Positions 16,877-26,018 of a stretch of 64,000 nucleotides of DNA are shown piece after piece; the first letter of the stretch is position 1, and each line of letters starts with the position of its first letter. The position numbers and the translations under genes were made by a program. The notes below the pieces were generated by a model. It ran no database searches and had not been told where the DNA came from. It saw only the letters and a program-made list of their open reading frames with translations. The stretch comes from Martelella alba (GTDB taxonomy: Bacteria; Pseudomonadota; Alphaproteobacteria; Rhizobiales; Rhizobiaceae), in NCBI RefSeq assembly GCF_006516955.1, contig NZ_VHLG01000004.1, positions 372,001 to 436,000 of the forward strand, read 5' to 3'.

Positions 16877-17926
16877 CTATTCGGCAACCGGTGCCCACAA
16901 CACATCCTCGATGCGCCGGGCACCGGTCGCCAGCATCACCAGCCGCTCAAAGCCAAGCGCAATGCCGCTGGCCTCCGGCATGAATGACAGGGCGGCGAGA
17001 AAATCCTCATCCAGCGGGTAGGTTTCGCCATAAATGCGCTGCTTCTCGGCCATATCCGCTTCAAAGCGACGGCGCTGTTCCTCAGGATCCGTCAATTCGC
17101 CGAAACCGTTGGCCAGCTCCACGCCCGATACATAAAGCTCAAACCGTTCCGAGACACGCGGATCGGCGGCATCCTTGCGCGCCAGAGCGGCCTCGGGTGC
17201 TGGATAGCGATCCAGGAAAGTCGGCCTTCCATGACCAAGATGCGGTTCGATGCGCTCGACCAGAACGCGGGTGAAGAGGTCCGACCAGGTGTCATCCTCG
17301 GCAAAGGCAATACCGGCGCCTGTGAGCCCCGCGGCAAGGCGGCTGCGATCTGTCGTGCCATCGGGCGCGATCGTTGCAAGAAGATCGATCCCGGCATGAC
17401 GGAGAAAGGCATCGGCAACGCTGAGGCGCTCCGGTTCGGCAAAGGGATCGCAGCCAATACCGCGCCAGTTGAATGCCGTCACACCCGCAGCATCGGCGGC
17501 CATCCGCATGATCGCACAGCAGTCCTCAAACAGGCGCTGATAGGGTTCTTCGGCGCGATACCACTCCACCATGGTGAATTCGGGATGATGCAGCGGTCCA
17601 CGCTCGCGGTTGCGCCAGACATGGCCGAAGGCGAAAATGCGTCTTTCGCCAGCCGCCAGAAGCTTCTTGGCGGTGAATTCGGGCGATGTGTGCAGATAGC
17701 GGCGCTGCGGCTGCCCGTCATTGCCGATCATATCGGTGGCAAAGGCGTGAAGATGGGTCTCATTGCCGGGTGATATCTGCAGTGCCGGCACATCGACACC
17801 GACAAAATCCTCATTGGCGAAATACAGTCTAAGACCGGCCTCGATGCGATTGCGCGCCATAAGAATGGGGCGGCGATCGGCATGCCGGTCCGGATGCCAC
17901 CATTGAGAAGGCTTAACTTCGCTCAT
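16877..17926 (-). CDS. epmA: EF-P--(R)-beta-lysine ligase EpmA (GenX/PoxA)
   Basis: EpmA is a lysyl-tRNA-synthetase-like enzyme that attaches beta-lysine to Lys34 of elongation factor P. The 349-residue protein is the catalytic class II core without the anticodon-binding domain. Motif 2 is GRRIFAFGHVWRNRERG with HHPEFTMVEWYRA, and motif 3 is ASGIALGFERLVMLATGA. Its substrate gene efp is encoded divergently only 141 bp away. EpmB, the lysine 2,3-aminomutase that makes beta-lysine, is not between them or anywhere in this window. Confidence 0.92.
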   Translation of the reverse strand: MSEVKPSQWWHPDRHADRRPILMARNRIEAGLRLYFANEDFVGVDVPALQISPGNETHLHAFATDMIGNDGQPQRRYLHTSPEFTAKKLLAAGERRIFAFGHVWRNRERGPLHHPEFTMVEWYRAEEPYQRLFEDCCAIMRMAADAAGVTAFNWRGIGCDPFAEPERLSVADAFLRHAGIDLLATIAPDGTTDRSRLAAGLTGAGIAFAEDDTWSDLFTRVLVERIEPHLGHGRPTFLDRYPAPEAALARKDAADPRVSERFELYVSGVELANGFGELTDPEEQRRRFEADMAEKQRIYGETYPLDEDFLAALSFMPEASGIALGFERLVMLATGARRIEDVLWAPVAE

Positions 17927-18067
17927 TTAAGCTGCTTTCTGTCGTTCACGGGCTTTGCAGGCTGGAATTTCTTTCCGTTTTGCGTTAGTCCCCGCCCAGG
18001 TTTTAAGTTTTGCGGGCCGCGTTGCTGATCCAATAAGCAGATCGCGCCGACGTTACAAGGAAGTCTC

Positions 18068-18637
18068 ATGGTCAAGGTCATCGCCTCTTCGCTGCGCAAG
18101 GGCAATGTCGTCGATGTCGACGGCAGGCTCTATGTCGTTCTCACCGCCCAGAATTTCCACCCCGGCAAGGGCACGCCCGTCACCCAGGTGGATATGCGCC
18201 GCATCGCCGATGGCGTGAAGGTTTCGGAGCGCTGGAAAACGACCGAGCAGGTCGAGCGCGCCTTCGTGGAAGACAGCAACTTCACCTTTCTCTATTCGGA
18301 TGGCGAAGGCTTCCACTTCATGAACCCGGAAAGCTACGACCAGGTGACCATGAGCGCGGACGATGTCAGCGATGCCGCCTCCTACCTGTCGGAAGGCATG
18401 GCGGTCGTGCTCTCGATCCATGAGGGCAACCCGATCTCGCTGGAACTGCCGCGCCATGTCACGCTGGAAATCACCGAGACCGAACCGGTCGTCAAGGGCC
18501 AGACGGCGTCGTCGTCCTACAAGCCTGCCATGCTGTCGAACGGCGTGCGCACCATGGTGCCGCCGCATGTCACGGCCGGCACCCGTGTCGTCATCCTTAC
18601 CGAAGACGGCTCCTATGTGGAACGCGCCAAGGACTGA
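18068..18637 (+). CDS. efp: Translation elongation factor P
   Basis: EF-P rescues ribosomes stalled at polyproline stretches. The 189-residue protein has the three-domain family length. The modification loop HPGKG carries Lys34, the residue lysylated by EpmA, and the C-terminal signature region is [20 protein letters not shown] sits 5-6 nt before the ATG. It is divergent from epmA, so the pair probably shares a control region, and it is followed by a clean terminator. Confidence 0.96.
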   Translation: MVKVIASSLRKGNVVDVDGRLYVVLTAQNFHPGKGTPVTQVDMRRIADGVKVSERWKTTEQVERAFVEDSNFTFLYSDGEGFHFMNPESYDQVTMSADDVSDAASYLSEGMAVVLSIHEGNPISLELPRHVTLEITETEPVVKGQTASSSYKPAMLSNGVRTMVPPHVTAGTRVVILTEDGSYVERAKD

Positions 18638-18667
18638 TTACCTGCCTCTTGCTGGTTCTGTTTTACG

Positions 18668-18692
18668 ACCCCGGCTTTTGCCGGGGTTTTCT
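18668..18692 (+). terminator. Rho-independent terminator of efp
   Basis: An 8-bp stem (18668-18675 with 18680-18687; ACCCCGGC / GCCGGGGT) with a tttt loop is followed by TTTTCTTTT. Confidence 0.88.
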
Positions 18693-18912
18693 TTTGCCTC
18701 CTGGCGACACGGATCTGCCGGAAAACGATAACGCGCTGAAATTTCGCGGCAAAGATAACGACGGACCAATTCATCGCTTGACGCCTGGCAGGGAAGTACC
18801 GTCATATTCAGGGCGTAAAACAGATCCGGTTCTGGAGGGAAACGGCGGCCTGTCCGAGGGGGCTGGCCGGAGACCGGATTTCGCTCTTTCCCCTGATCAA
18901 GAGGAGCTTTCC

Positions 18913-20529
18913 ATGACGAAAATCTTTGCCGCGGCGCTTGTTGGTGTGTCCGCCCTTGCCATCTCTGCAGGATCGGCCTTTGCCGAATATCAGCTCAACA
19001 TCCTGCACACCAATGATCTTCATTCCCGTATCGAGCCAATCACGAAATATGATTCGACCTGCGCACCGGAAGACGATGCTGCGGGCGAGTGCTTTGGCGG
19101 CGTTGCACGCCTGAAAACCGCAATCGACCAGACCAGAGCCGGTCTTTCCGGGCAGAATGTCCTGCTTCTGGATGCAGGCGATCAGTTTCAGGGGTCGCTT
19201 TTTTACACCCAGTACAAATCCGGCCCGGTTGCCGAATTCATGAATGCCATGGGCTATGACGCCATGGCGATTGGAAACCACGAGTTCGACGATGGCCCGG
19301 AAGAACTGCTCAAGCTTATCGATGCCGTCGATTTTCCGATTATCTCAGGAAACACCGTTCCGACGGACGACAGTATCCTGAAGGACAAATACAAGGGCTA
19401 TGTCATCAAGGATATTGGCGGTGAGAAGGTCGCCATCGTTTCAGTTCTCGCCACCGATACCGGCGAGACCTCGTCTCCCGGCCCGACAATCACCTTTGAA
19501 GACGATATCGCCTATCTGAAAAAAGCTGTCAGCGAAATTGAGGCCGAGGGCGTCAACAAGATCATCCTTCTGTCGCATGTCGGCTATCCGCGCGATCAGG
19601 AAATTGCCGCGCAGGTCGATGGTATCGACGTCATCGTCGGCGGTCATTCCCATACGCTTCTGTCGAACACTGACGACAAGGCCGCCGGCCCATACCCGAC
19701 CAAGGTCACGAACCCGGCGGGCGTTGAGGTGCCAATCGTCACCGCCTATGCCTATTCGAAATATCTCGGCGACCTGAATGTCACCTTCGATGACAACGGC
19801 GTGGTTACTGCCGCATCCGGCGACCCTATACTGCTGGATGCGAGCTTCCAACCGGATGAGGCAATCGCCGCGCGGGTCGAGGAGCTGAATGGCCCGCTCA
19901 CCGAGATCAAGAAAAAGATCGTCGGCGAGGCGACAGCCGAAATCGTTGGTGACCGCACTGTATGCCGCGCTGCCGAGTGCCCGATGGGCGATCTGGTTGC
20001 CGATGCCATGCTGGATCGCGTTGCCGATCAGGGGATCACCATAGCCATCCAGAACGGCGGCGGCGTCAGGGCATCGATTGGCGCCGGCACCGTGACCATG
20101 GGTGACGTGCTGACGGTTCTGCCCTTCCAGAACACCATCGCCACATTCCAGCTCAAGGGGTCGGATGTCGTCGCAGCGCTCGAAAATGGCCTGTCCCAGA
20201 TCGAAGACGGCGCCGGCCGTTATCCGCAAGTCTCGGGCCTGAACTACACTTATGACTCCACCAAGGCACCGGGCAGCCGGATCGTCTCTGTCGAAGTCGA
20301 TACCGATGGCGACGGCGATTTCAGCCCGATCGAGCCAGACACCGTTTATGGCGTTGTCAGCAACAATTACATGCGCGCCGGTGGCGACGGATATTCGATT
20401 TTTGCCGAAAAGGGCATGAATGCCTATGACTTCGGCCCCAATCTCGAAGATGCCGTTGCAGCCTATATCGGCGCCAACAGCCCCTACACACCGGCGATTG
20501 ATGGCCGGATCACGGATGTTTCCAAATAG
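18913..20529 (+). CDS. Periplasmic 5'-nucleotidase / 2',3'-cyclic phosphodiesterase (UshA-like)
   Basis: A 538-residue exported metallophosphoesterase. A Sec signal ends at SAFA-E near residue 24. The N-terminal domain has the dinuclear metal motifs ILHTNDLHS, LLDAGDQFQGS, GNHEFDDG and LSHVGYPRD...GGHSHT. The C-terminal 5_nucleotid_C domain has the substrate-binding IQNGGGVRASI and GDVLTVLPFQNT. GAGGAGC lies before ATG 18913; the frame is open upstream but that part reads as leader. It would dephosphorylate external nucleotides to nucleosides, feeding importers such as the one at 2450-7220. It is followed by element copy A. Confidence 0.9.
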   Translation: MTKIFAAALVGVSALAISAGSAFAEYQLNILHTNDLHSRIEPITKYDSTCAPEDDAAGECFGGVARLKTAIDQTRAGLSGQNVLLLDAGDQFQGSLFYTQYKSGPVAEFMNAMGYDAMAIGNHEFDDGPEELLKLIDAVDFPIISGNTVPTDDSILKDKYKGYVIKDIGGEKVAIVSVLATDTGETSSPGPTITFEDDIAYLKKAVSEIEAEGVNKIILLSHVGYPRDQEIAAQVDGIDVIVGGHSHTLLSNTDDKAAGPYPTKVTNPAGVEVPIVTAYAYSKYLGDLNVTFDDNGVVTAASGDPILLDASFQPDEAIAARVEELNGPLTEIKKKIVGEATAEIVGDRTVCRAAECPMGDLVADAMLDRVADQGITIAIQNGGGVRASIGAGTVTMGDVLTVLPFQNTIATFQLKGSDVVAALENGLSQIEDGAGRYPQVSGLNYTYDSTKAPGSRIVSVEVDTDGDGDFSPIEPDTVYGVVSNNYMRAGGDGYSIFAEKGMNAYDFGPNLEDAVAAYIGANSPYTPAIDGRITDVSK

Positions 20530-20553
20530 GCTGTTCGGTTGATGATTTTCAAA

Positions 20554-20581
20554 GGGCCCGGTTGCTGCTGCAGCCGGGCCC
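20554..20581 (+). terminator. Gene-proximal terminator hairpin of the nucleotidase gene (copy 1 of duplicated hairpin)
   Basis: A GC-rich hairpin (GGGCCCGG stem) lies 24 nt past the stop and is followed by TCAG rather than a T-tract. The core 26 bp (20555-20580) recur exactly at 20794-20819. Confidence 0.75.
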
Positions 20582-20790
20582 TCAGCTTGCCGACAAAGTC
20601 ATTCAGCTTGTCTGTTTGGGGTGGAATAGCCATCGCCTCCGTCGTCATCCCCGTGCTTGTCACGGGGATCCATACTCTTAAGAATTTGAATAAGCAGAGT
20701 CTTTCGCCGCACGGACGCGCGTCGGCTGGATGCCTGTGGACCAAGCACAGGCATGACGTTAGAGAACGGGCTAGGGCTTGTCAGAAATCA
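20582..20790 (+). mobile_element. Terminator-associated MITE-like repeat, copy A
   Basis: A 209-bp non-coding element. Its left end TCAGCTTGCCGACAAA and the inverse of its right end, TGATTTCTGACAA, form imperfect terminal inverted repeats. Two large internal palindromes lie at 20644-20672 (CCCCGTG / CACGGGG) and 20727-20757 (GCCTGTG / CACAGGC), with a smaller GC hairpin between them. Copy B at 38258-38466 is the same length and nearly identical in inverse orientation; copy C at 51733-51936 is diverged. The element is bounded by two copies of the nucleotidase gene's terminator hairpin. Confidence 0.8.
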
Positions 20791-20793
20791 AAA

Positions 20794-20824
20794 GGCCCGG
20801 TTGCTGCTGCAGCCGGGCCTTTTT
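20794..20824 (+). terminator. Distal duplicate of the nucleotidase terminator hairpin, with T-tract
   Basis: An exact 26-bp repeat of 20555-20580, here followed by TTTTT, so this copy retains the full intrinsic terminator. The pair flanks element copy A like a target-site duplication. Confidence 0.8.
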
Positions 20825-20979
20825 CGTAGACGCCCGTTTTCAGGCATTTCAGAATAATCAGTCAAATCTGAATCTTGCCGATTGTTAACATTGTGATCAC
20901 GATTCAGCTCTTGTCGAAACGCAAAACGAGGCCTATTTAGTTAATCAGTTGAACAATTTTAGCCGATATGGAGTCTGTC

Positions 20980-21168
20980 ATGATGAAACTGACCGCTTCG
21001 CTGGCTCTCGTTTCCTTCGTTGCTTCTGATGCTTTTGCCACCGAGATTGCCTCTAGAAACGCCAGCCTGATGCCAATTGAGAATGAAAGCAGCATCGTTG
21101 AAATGGCTGCCGAAAGCCCTGTTGCCGATGATGCCGTCGTAGCATTCGACGCGGATATTATCGACTGA
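20980..21168 (+). CDS. Small exported acidic protein, unknown function
   Basis: The 62-residue product begins MMKLTASLALVSFVASDAFA, a good Sec signal with cleavage after DAFA. The mature 40 or so residues are strongly acidic (Asp/Glu-rich, no Cys) and end in FDADIID. GGAG lies 7 nt before ATG 20980. A hairpin with a T-tract lies about 120 nt past the stop. I recognise no family. The mature part is too short for an enzyme; it may be a secreted peptide or a cell-envelope factor. Confidence 0.5.
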   Translation: MMKLTASLALVSFVASDAFATEIASRNASLMPIENESSIVEMAAESPVADDAVVAFDADIID

Positions 21169-21290
21169 AGGCCCAGTTAACGCCCGTTCAAGCCCATCGC
21201 GCGATATTCCCCCTGCATCGCCTTTGGTTCAGGTGAACGGACGTCAAAGCCGGACAAGTTCTGACCTCCCCCCGCTTGTCCGAAAACACG

Positions 21291-21319
21291 AAGCCCGGCC
21301 CTCCCCTCGGCCGGGTTTT
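21291..21319 (+). terminator. Terminator downstream of the small exported protein
   Basis: A CCCGGCC / GGCCGGG stem (21294-21300 with 21309-21315) with loop ctcccctc is followed by TTTTG. The rest of the 305-bp interval 21169-21473 shows no gene; the TATATAAGG stretch near 21417-21425 may be part of the hemH promoter. Confidence 0.7.
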
Positions 21320-21473
21320 GTGCATTTTCAGAGATGCCTTCTTCCGGCAATTTCAACCCGGGCCGATTGCCGCAGGAGGAAACCTTCGCCGCGACTTCAA
21401 GTAACGCTCCACCTTCCTATATAAGGGTGTACCAAGCCCGCTGCGCATGCCGGGCCGACATCAGAGGAGCGTA

Positions 21474-22508
21474 ATGTCAGAGATCCATTCAGCCTGGCCG
21501 GACAATCACCCCACCGTCGCCTTTGGCAAGGTCGGTGTCCTTCTTGTCAATCTCGGTACGCCGGACGGAACCGATTACCGTTCTATGCGGCGCTATCTCG
21601 AAGAATTCCTCACCGACAAACGCGTGATCGAATGGCCGCGCTGGCTCTGGTACCCGATCCTCTATGGTATCGTGCTGTCACGCCGTCCCGGCAAAGTCGG
21701 CAAAGCCTATGAGACGATCTGGAACAAGGATCTGAACGAAAGCTATCTGAGGACCTATACACGCAACCAGGCCGAAAAACTGGCCGCCCATTTTGCCGAC
21801 CGTCCGGCACTGGTCGTTGACTGGGCAATGCGCTATGGCACGCCTTCGATCGCGGCCCGTCTTGACGCATTGAAGTCGGCCGGCTGCGAGAAAATCCTCG
21901 TCTTCCCGCTCTACCCGCAATATTCGGCCTCAACCACGGCCACCGTCAACGACAAGGTTTTTGAGGCGCTTTTGAAGATGCGCTGGCAGCCGGCAATCCG
22001 GACCGTGCCGCCCTATCATGATGATCCCGCCTATATTGATGCGCTCGCCAATTCGGTGACGACCCATCTTGCCGGCCTCGACTGGGAGCCGGAGGTGATC
22101 CTCACCTCCTTCCATGGCATCCCGCAATCCTATTTCAAAAAAGGCGATCCCTATCACTGCCACTGCCAGAAGACGGCCCGGCTGCTGCGCGAGAAACTCG
22201 GTCTTTCCAAGGAAAAACTGATGATCACCTTCCAGTCCCGCTTCGGGCCGGAAGAATGGTTGCAGCCCTATACAGACAAAACCGTCGAACGGCTGGCAAA
22301 GGAAGGCGTGAAGCGCATCGCGGTGATGAATCCGGGCTTCGTCTCCGATTGCCTGGAAACGCTGGAAGAGATCGGCGAACAGGCGCGAGAAAGCTTTCTT
22401 GAACATGGCGGACAGAATTTCACCCATATTCCATGTCTGAACGACAGCCCGTCGGGAATGGGTGTGTTGTCAGCAGTTGTTCAACGTGAAATTGCCGGCT
22501 GGATCTGA
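21474..22508 (+). CDS. hemH: Ferrochelatase
   Basis: HemH inserts Fe2+ into protoporphyrin IX, the last step of heme synthesis, at the inner face of the membrane. The 344-residue protein has the family blocks [15 protein letters not shown], the metal-site His in [21 protein letters not shown], and [17 protein letters not shown]. The C-terminal Cys cluster seen in some ferrochelatases is absent. The start at 21474 follows GAGGAGCGTA; the frame continues nine codons upstream without support. It is a single gene followed by the SPFH/NfeD pair. Confidence 0.95.
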   Translation: MSEIHSAWPDNHPTVAFGKVGVLLVNLGTPDGTDYRSMRRYLEEFLTDKRVIEWPRWLWYPILYGIVLSRRPGKVGKAYETIWNKDLNESYLRTYTRNQAEKLAAHFADRPALVVDWAMRYGTPSIAARLDALKSAGCEKILVFPLYPQYSASTTATVNDKVFEALLKMRWQPAIRTVPPYHDDPAYIDALANSVTTHLAGLDWEPEVILTSFHGIPQSYFKKGDPYHCHCQKTARLLREKLGLSKEKLMITFQSRFGPEEWLQPYTDKTVERLAKEGVKRIAVMNPGFVSDCLETLEEIGEQARESFLEHGGQNFTHIPCLNDSPSGMGVLSAVVQREIAGWI

Positions 22509-22561
22509 TATTATCGCCGCATTCGGGGAAAAGCCCGAACGGACTTCGAAAGGATAGCGAA

Positions 22562-23557
22562 ATGGCAGTGCTTACGGGCTTCTCCATCACCATCATCATC
22601 CTTGCCGTGCTCGTCATCCTGACGCTGGTCGCCGGAATCAAAACCGTGCCGCAGGGTTATGGTTACACGGTGGAGCGGTTCGGCCGCTACACGCGCACGC
22701 TGACGCCGGGCCTCAACCTGATCGTGCCGTTCATCGATCAGGTCGGTAAACGCATCAACATCATGGAACAAGTGCTTGATGTGCCGACCCAAGAGGTGAT
22801 CACCAAGGACAATGCCAGCGTCGAAGCCGATGCGGTCGCCTTCTACCAGGTGCTCAACGCCGCCAAGGCCGCCTATCAGGTGGCCAATCTCGAGCTTGCC
22901 ATCCTCAACCTCACCATGACCAATATCCGTTCGGTGATCGGTTCGATGGATCTTGACGAGATGCTATCCAACCGTGATGCCATCAATGAGCGGCTCTTGC
23001 GGGTTGTCGACAATGCGGTTGAACCCTGGGGCATCAAGGTCACCCGTATCGAGATCAAGGATATCCAGCCACCGGCCGATCTGGTTGCCGCCATGGCACG
23101 CCAGATGAAGGCCGAACGTGACAAGCGCGCCCAGGTGCTTGAGGCTGAGGGACAGCGAAATGCCCAGATTCTGAAGGCCGAAGGTGCCAAGCAGGCCGCC
23201 ATTCTTGAGGCCGAGGGCGAGCGTGAAGCGGCCTATCGCCAGGCTGAGGCACGTGAAAGACTGGCGGAGGCCGAGGCCAATGCAACGCGGGCCGTTTCCG
23301 ACGCCATTTCCGGCGGCAATGTCGAGGCGATCAACTATTTCGTTGCGCAGAAATACACTGAGGCCATGGCCTCGATCGGCACGGCCAAAAATGCCAAGGT
23401 GGTGCTGATGCCAATGGAAGCCTCCTCGCTGATCGGTACACTGGGTGGTATTGGCGAAATTGCCCGCTCGGTTTTCGGCAAGGATGGTCTGGGCGGCAGC
23501 GACGAGCCCCGCCCGGTCCGCTCGACACCGTCCATCCGCAACGAACCGGAAAGCTGA
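22562..23557 (+). CDS. SPFH/band 7 (stomatin-like, QmcA family) membrane protein
   Basis: The 331-residue protein starts with one hydrophobic membrane segment ([20 protein letters not shown]) followed by the SPFH/band 7 domain: [31 protein letters not shown], with [21 protein letters not shown] and [10 protein letters not shown] long Ala/Glu/Arg-rich coiled coil occupies about residues 180-245. Such proteins form large membrane-associated oligomers linked to membrane microdomains and FtsH-type quality control. The next gene encodes an NfeD-like partner 11 bp downstream, the usual pairing. Confidence 0.9.
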   Translation: MAVLTGFSITIIILAVLVILTLVAGIKTVPQGYGYTVERFGRYTRTLTPGLNLIVPFIDQVGKRINIMEQVLDVPTQEVITKDNASVEADAVAFYQVLNAAKAAYQVANLELAILNLTMTNIRSVIGSMDLDEMLSNRDAINERLLRVVDNAVEPWGIKVTRIEIKDIQPPADLVAAMARQMKAERDKRAQVLEAEGQRNAQILKAEGAKQAAILEAEGEREAAYRQAEARERLAEAEANATRAVSDAISGGNVEAINYFVAQKYTEAMASIGTAKNAKVVLMPMEASSLIGTLGGIGEIARSVFGKDGLGGSDEPRPVRSTPSIRNEPES

Positions 23558-23568
23558 GGGGTTAAGCA

Positions 23569-24033
23569 ATGGAAGGGCTCATTGGCCTGCTCGATCCCTG
23601 GCTCTGGTGGATTGTCGGTCTCGTTCTGCTGATCGCCGAACTGTTGCTGCCGGGCGTTTTCCTGATGTGGATCGGTATCGCCGCGCTGGCACTCGGCATC
23701 CTGTCGCTGGCCTTTTCGTCCTTCGCGTTCTGGGTTTGGCAACTGCAGCTGTTTCTGTTCGCCGTCTTTTCGGTGCTGGCGATTCTCGGCGGCCGCAAGC
23801 TGCTTGCCAAGGGCGACGCACCGCCGGATGAACCTTATCTCAATCGCCGCACCGCCAGCCTTGTCGGCCGCAGCGGTGTACTGACGGAGGCAATCGAAGG
23901 CGGGCGCGGACGCATGCGCCTCGACGATACGGTCTGGATCGTCGAAGGCCCCGACCTGCCGGAAGGCACCCATGTCAGGGTCATCTCCGGTGAGGGTGAA
24001 AGACTATCGGTCGAACCGGGTCCAAAAATCTGA
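23569..24033 (+). CDS. NfeD-like membrane protein (YbbJ type)
   Basis: The 154-residue short NfeD form has two or three hydrophobic helices in the first 75 residues (WWIVGLVLLIAELLLPGVFL and the next two) and then a soluble OB-fold domain (LVGRSGVLTEAIEGGRGRMRLDDTVWIVEGP, residues about 92-150). This domain is typical of partners of SPFH proteins. GAGGGG precedes the ATG. It is convergent with kdsD, separated by only 8 bp. Confidence 0.88.
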   Translation: MEGLIGLLDPWLWWIVGLVLLIAELLLPGVFLMWIGIAALALGILSLAFSSFAFWVWQLQLFLFAVFSVLAILGGRKLLAKGDAPPDEPYLNRRTASLVGRSGVLTEAIEGGRGRMRLDDTVWIVEGPDLPEGTHVRVISGEGERLSVEPGPKI

Positions 24034-24041
24034 CGCTGGCT

Positions 24042-25061
24042 TCAGGCCGCGCCAATCTTGAGAAAATCGTGGAAATGGACGATGCCAACCGGGCGGTTGT
24101 CACCATTGACGACCATGAGCGCGGAGATATTGTGCTTGTGAATCAGCGCCAGCGCGCCGGACACCAGCATGTCCTGACGGACAACCTTCGGGTCCTTCGT
24201 CATGATATCGTCGATTTTCAGCGTGCTGACGTCACGCCACAGATTGCGCGCCAGGTCGCCATCGGTGACAATGCCGGCAAGCCTGCCAGCATCATCCACC
24301 GCACCAACACAGCCGAAACGTTTTTCCGACAGGACCATGACCGCCTCCGGCAGTGGTGTGCCGCACTTCACCAGCGGCATGGCGGTTCCGACATGCATGA
24401 TATCGGCCACCTGGGACAAAAGCGCCCCCAGTTTGCCGCCGGGATGGTAGACCTTGAAATCACCGGCAGAAAAACCACGTGCTTCCAGAAGCGCGATCGC
24501 CAGAGCGTCGCCGATGGCGAGCTGCATTGTCGTTGATGTTGTCGGCGCCAACCCGTGCGGGCAGGCCTCTTCGGCTTTCGGCAGGGCCAGCAGGATATCG
24601 GCAGCGCGACCAAGCGTTGACTGAGCACCGGCGGTGATCGCAATCAGAGGAATGGCAAAGCGCCGGGTATAGGCCACAAGCGCCGACAATTCGCTGCTCT
24701 CGCCGCTCCAGGAAAGCGCCACAACCGCATCCTTTTGTGACACCATGCCGAGATCGCCGTGATTGGCCTCGGCCGGATGAACAAAGAAGGATGGTGTACC
24801 GGTGGAGGCGAAAGTGGCGGCGAGCTTGGAACCGATATGGCCGCTTTTGCCGACACCGGACACGACCACATGACCTTCAATCTGCTTGAGCATGGCAACG
24901 GCGCGGCCGAGCGGCGCGCCAAGTCCATTTTCAAGCGCGGCGGATACCGCTTCAAGTCCCTTGCGTTCAAAAGCAAGCGTTCTGAGCGCCGAGCGACCCG
25001 CCTCGGCCACCATCTGCGTATCTTCTTGTTCAACCATGGCTGTTGCTGTTAGCCCCTTCAT
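24042..25061 (-). CDS. kdsD: Arabinose-5-phosphate isomerase (KpsF/GutQ/KdsD family)
   Basis: The enzyme converts ribulose-5-phosphate to arabinose-5-phosphate, the precursor of Kdo in lipopolysaccharide. The 339-residue protein has an N-terminal SIS domain (VVSGVGKSGHIGSKLAATFASTGTP, HPAEANHGDLGMV, ALSWSGESSEL, residues about 65-190), the TTSTTMQLAIGDALA block, and two C-terminal CBS domains from about residue 220. The exact start is uncertain because several in-frame ATG codons lie in the first 17 residues. It is downstream of a hydrolase gene and galU on the same strand, a surface-polysaccharide context. Confidence 0.9.
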   Translation of the reverse strand: MKGLTATAMVEQEDTQMVAEAGRSALRTLAFERKGLEAVSAALENGLGAPLGRAVAMLKQIEGHVVVSGVGKSGHIGSKLAATFASTGTPSFFVHPAEANHGDLGMVSQKDAVVALSWSGESSELSALVAYTRRFAIPLIAITAGAQSTLGRAADILLALPKAEEACPHGLAPTTSTTMQLAIGDALAIALLEARGFSAGDFKVYHPGGKLGALLSQVADIMHVGTAMPLVKCGTPLPEAVMVLSEKRFGCVGAVDDAGRLAGIVTDGDLARNLWRDVSTLKIDDIMTKDPKVVRQDMLVSGALALIHKHNISALMVVNGDNRPVGIVHFHDFLKIGAA

Positions 25062-25118
25062 TGCGTGCAGGCAACCGCTAATGAGCGCGCAAATTGTTCA
25101 AAATGCGAAACCGGAAGA

Positions 25119-25946
25119 TCAGATTTTCCGCTTCATCCAGTCGAGCGCAAGAACCGGCCAGGCCGCCTGGGTCCCGTCCAGTGCGCGAAGGGCAAAACCA
25201 TGCGGCGCTTCGCCAAAAACATGGGCATCGACCGGCAGTTCCGCCTGCGTAGCCGTTGTCAGGAAATTCAACGCGTGCTGCAGCGGAACGGATCTGTCGT
25301 TCAGCGCATAGGCCAGAAAGACCGGCGTTTTCGGCCAGCCATGCGGCTCTCCGGCAATGCCGATGGGCCAGTCATCGTAAAAAGCCTGCTTCTCGGCCGG
25401 CGGATAATCCGGCTTGCCCGGCGGAAACTTGTGATCGCGATGATTGGCATTCAGTGGCGCGTAGGCGATGATGGCACCAGCCGCCTTGAGCGTGTGATCC
25501 TGGCAGGCCATGACACCGGCGAGATGGCCACCCGATGACAGGCCGACATGGAAAAGCGGCAGACCAGGCTCAGCCTTCACCAGATGATCGAGCGCCGAAA
25601 ACCCGTCGCCAAGCGCGATATCCTTCGCATTGACCCCGCCCTGCCCGTCATCCTGACCCGGCAGGCGATGAATAAGGATATGAGCCTCAATTCGATTTGC
25701 CGCAAGCCAGAGCGCAACATCCGTTCCCTCCTTGTCATAGACAAGCTTGGTGTACCCACCGCCGCCATAGACAATCGCCCTGGCCAGCGGGCGTTCTACG
25801 GGAAAGGAATGAAGTTCGGCGCGGCTGACAGTGGCGAACTGACGATCGGGCCAGATGCCGGCAATCCGGTTTTCAACGCCTTCACTCAGGATCGTGACGA
25901 CCGGTTGCGGCGGGATTTCGGGAAGCGAATTGACAGTTTCGGACAT
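25119..25946 (-). CDS. Alpha/beta hydrolase, esterase/lipase-like
   Basis: A 275-residue cytoplasmic hydrolase of the alpha/beta fold. It has an oxyanion-type glycine motif [17 protein letters not shown], the nucleophile elbow [21 protein letters not shown] and a C-terminal acid/His region [17 protein letters not shown] with [12 protein letters not shown]. This resembles carbohydrate or aryl esterases of the acetyl-xylan-esterase-like group. Substrate is unknown. I start it at 25946 (MSETV); the frame runs 20 codons further but reads as leader. It lies between galU and kdsD. Confidence 0.78.
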   Translation of the reverse strand: MSETVNSLPEIPPQPVVTILSEGVENRIAGIWPDRQFATVSRAELHSFPVERPLARAIVYGGGGYTKLVYDKEGTDVALWLAANRIEAHILIHRLPGQDDGQGGVNAKDIALGDGFSALDHLVKAEPGLPLFHVGLSSGGHLAGVMACQDHTLKAAGAIIAYAPLNANHRDHKFPPGKPDYPPAEKQAFYDDWPIGIAGEPHGWPKTPVFLAYALNDRSVPLQHALNFLTTATQAELPVDAHVFGEAPHGFALRALDGTQAAWPVLALDWMKRKI

Positions 25947-26018
25947 GGCACTTTTTTGAAAATGAAACGACGGCGCGAAATGCGCCGCCGGACTATAGCA
26001 CCACAAAGGGATCGATGG

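Noticed and set aside
21224..21424. A 66-codon plus-strand frame upstream of hemH
   Set aside because: It runs across the terminator of the small exported protein gene, is Arg/Pro-rich and has no ribosome-binding site.
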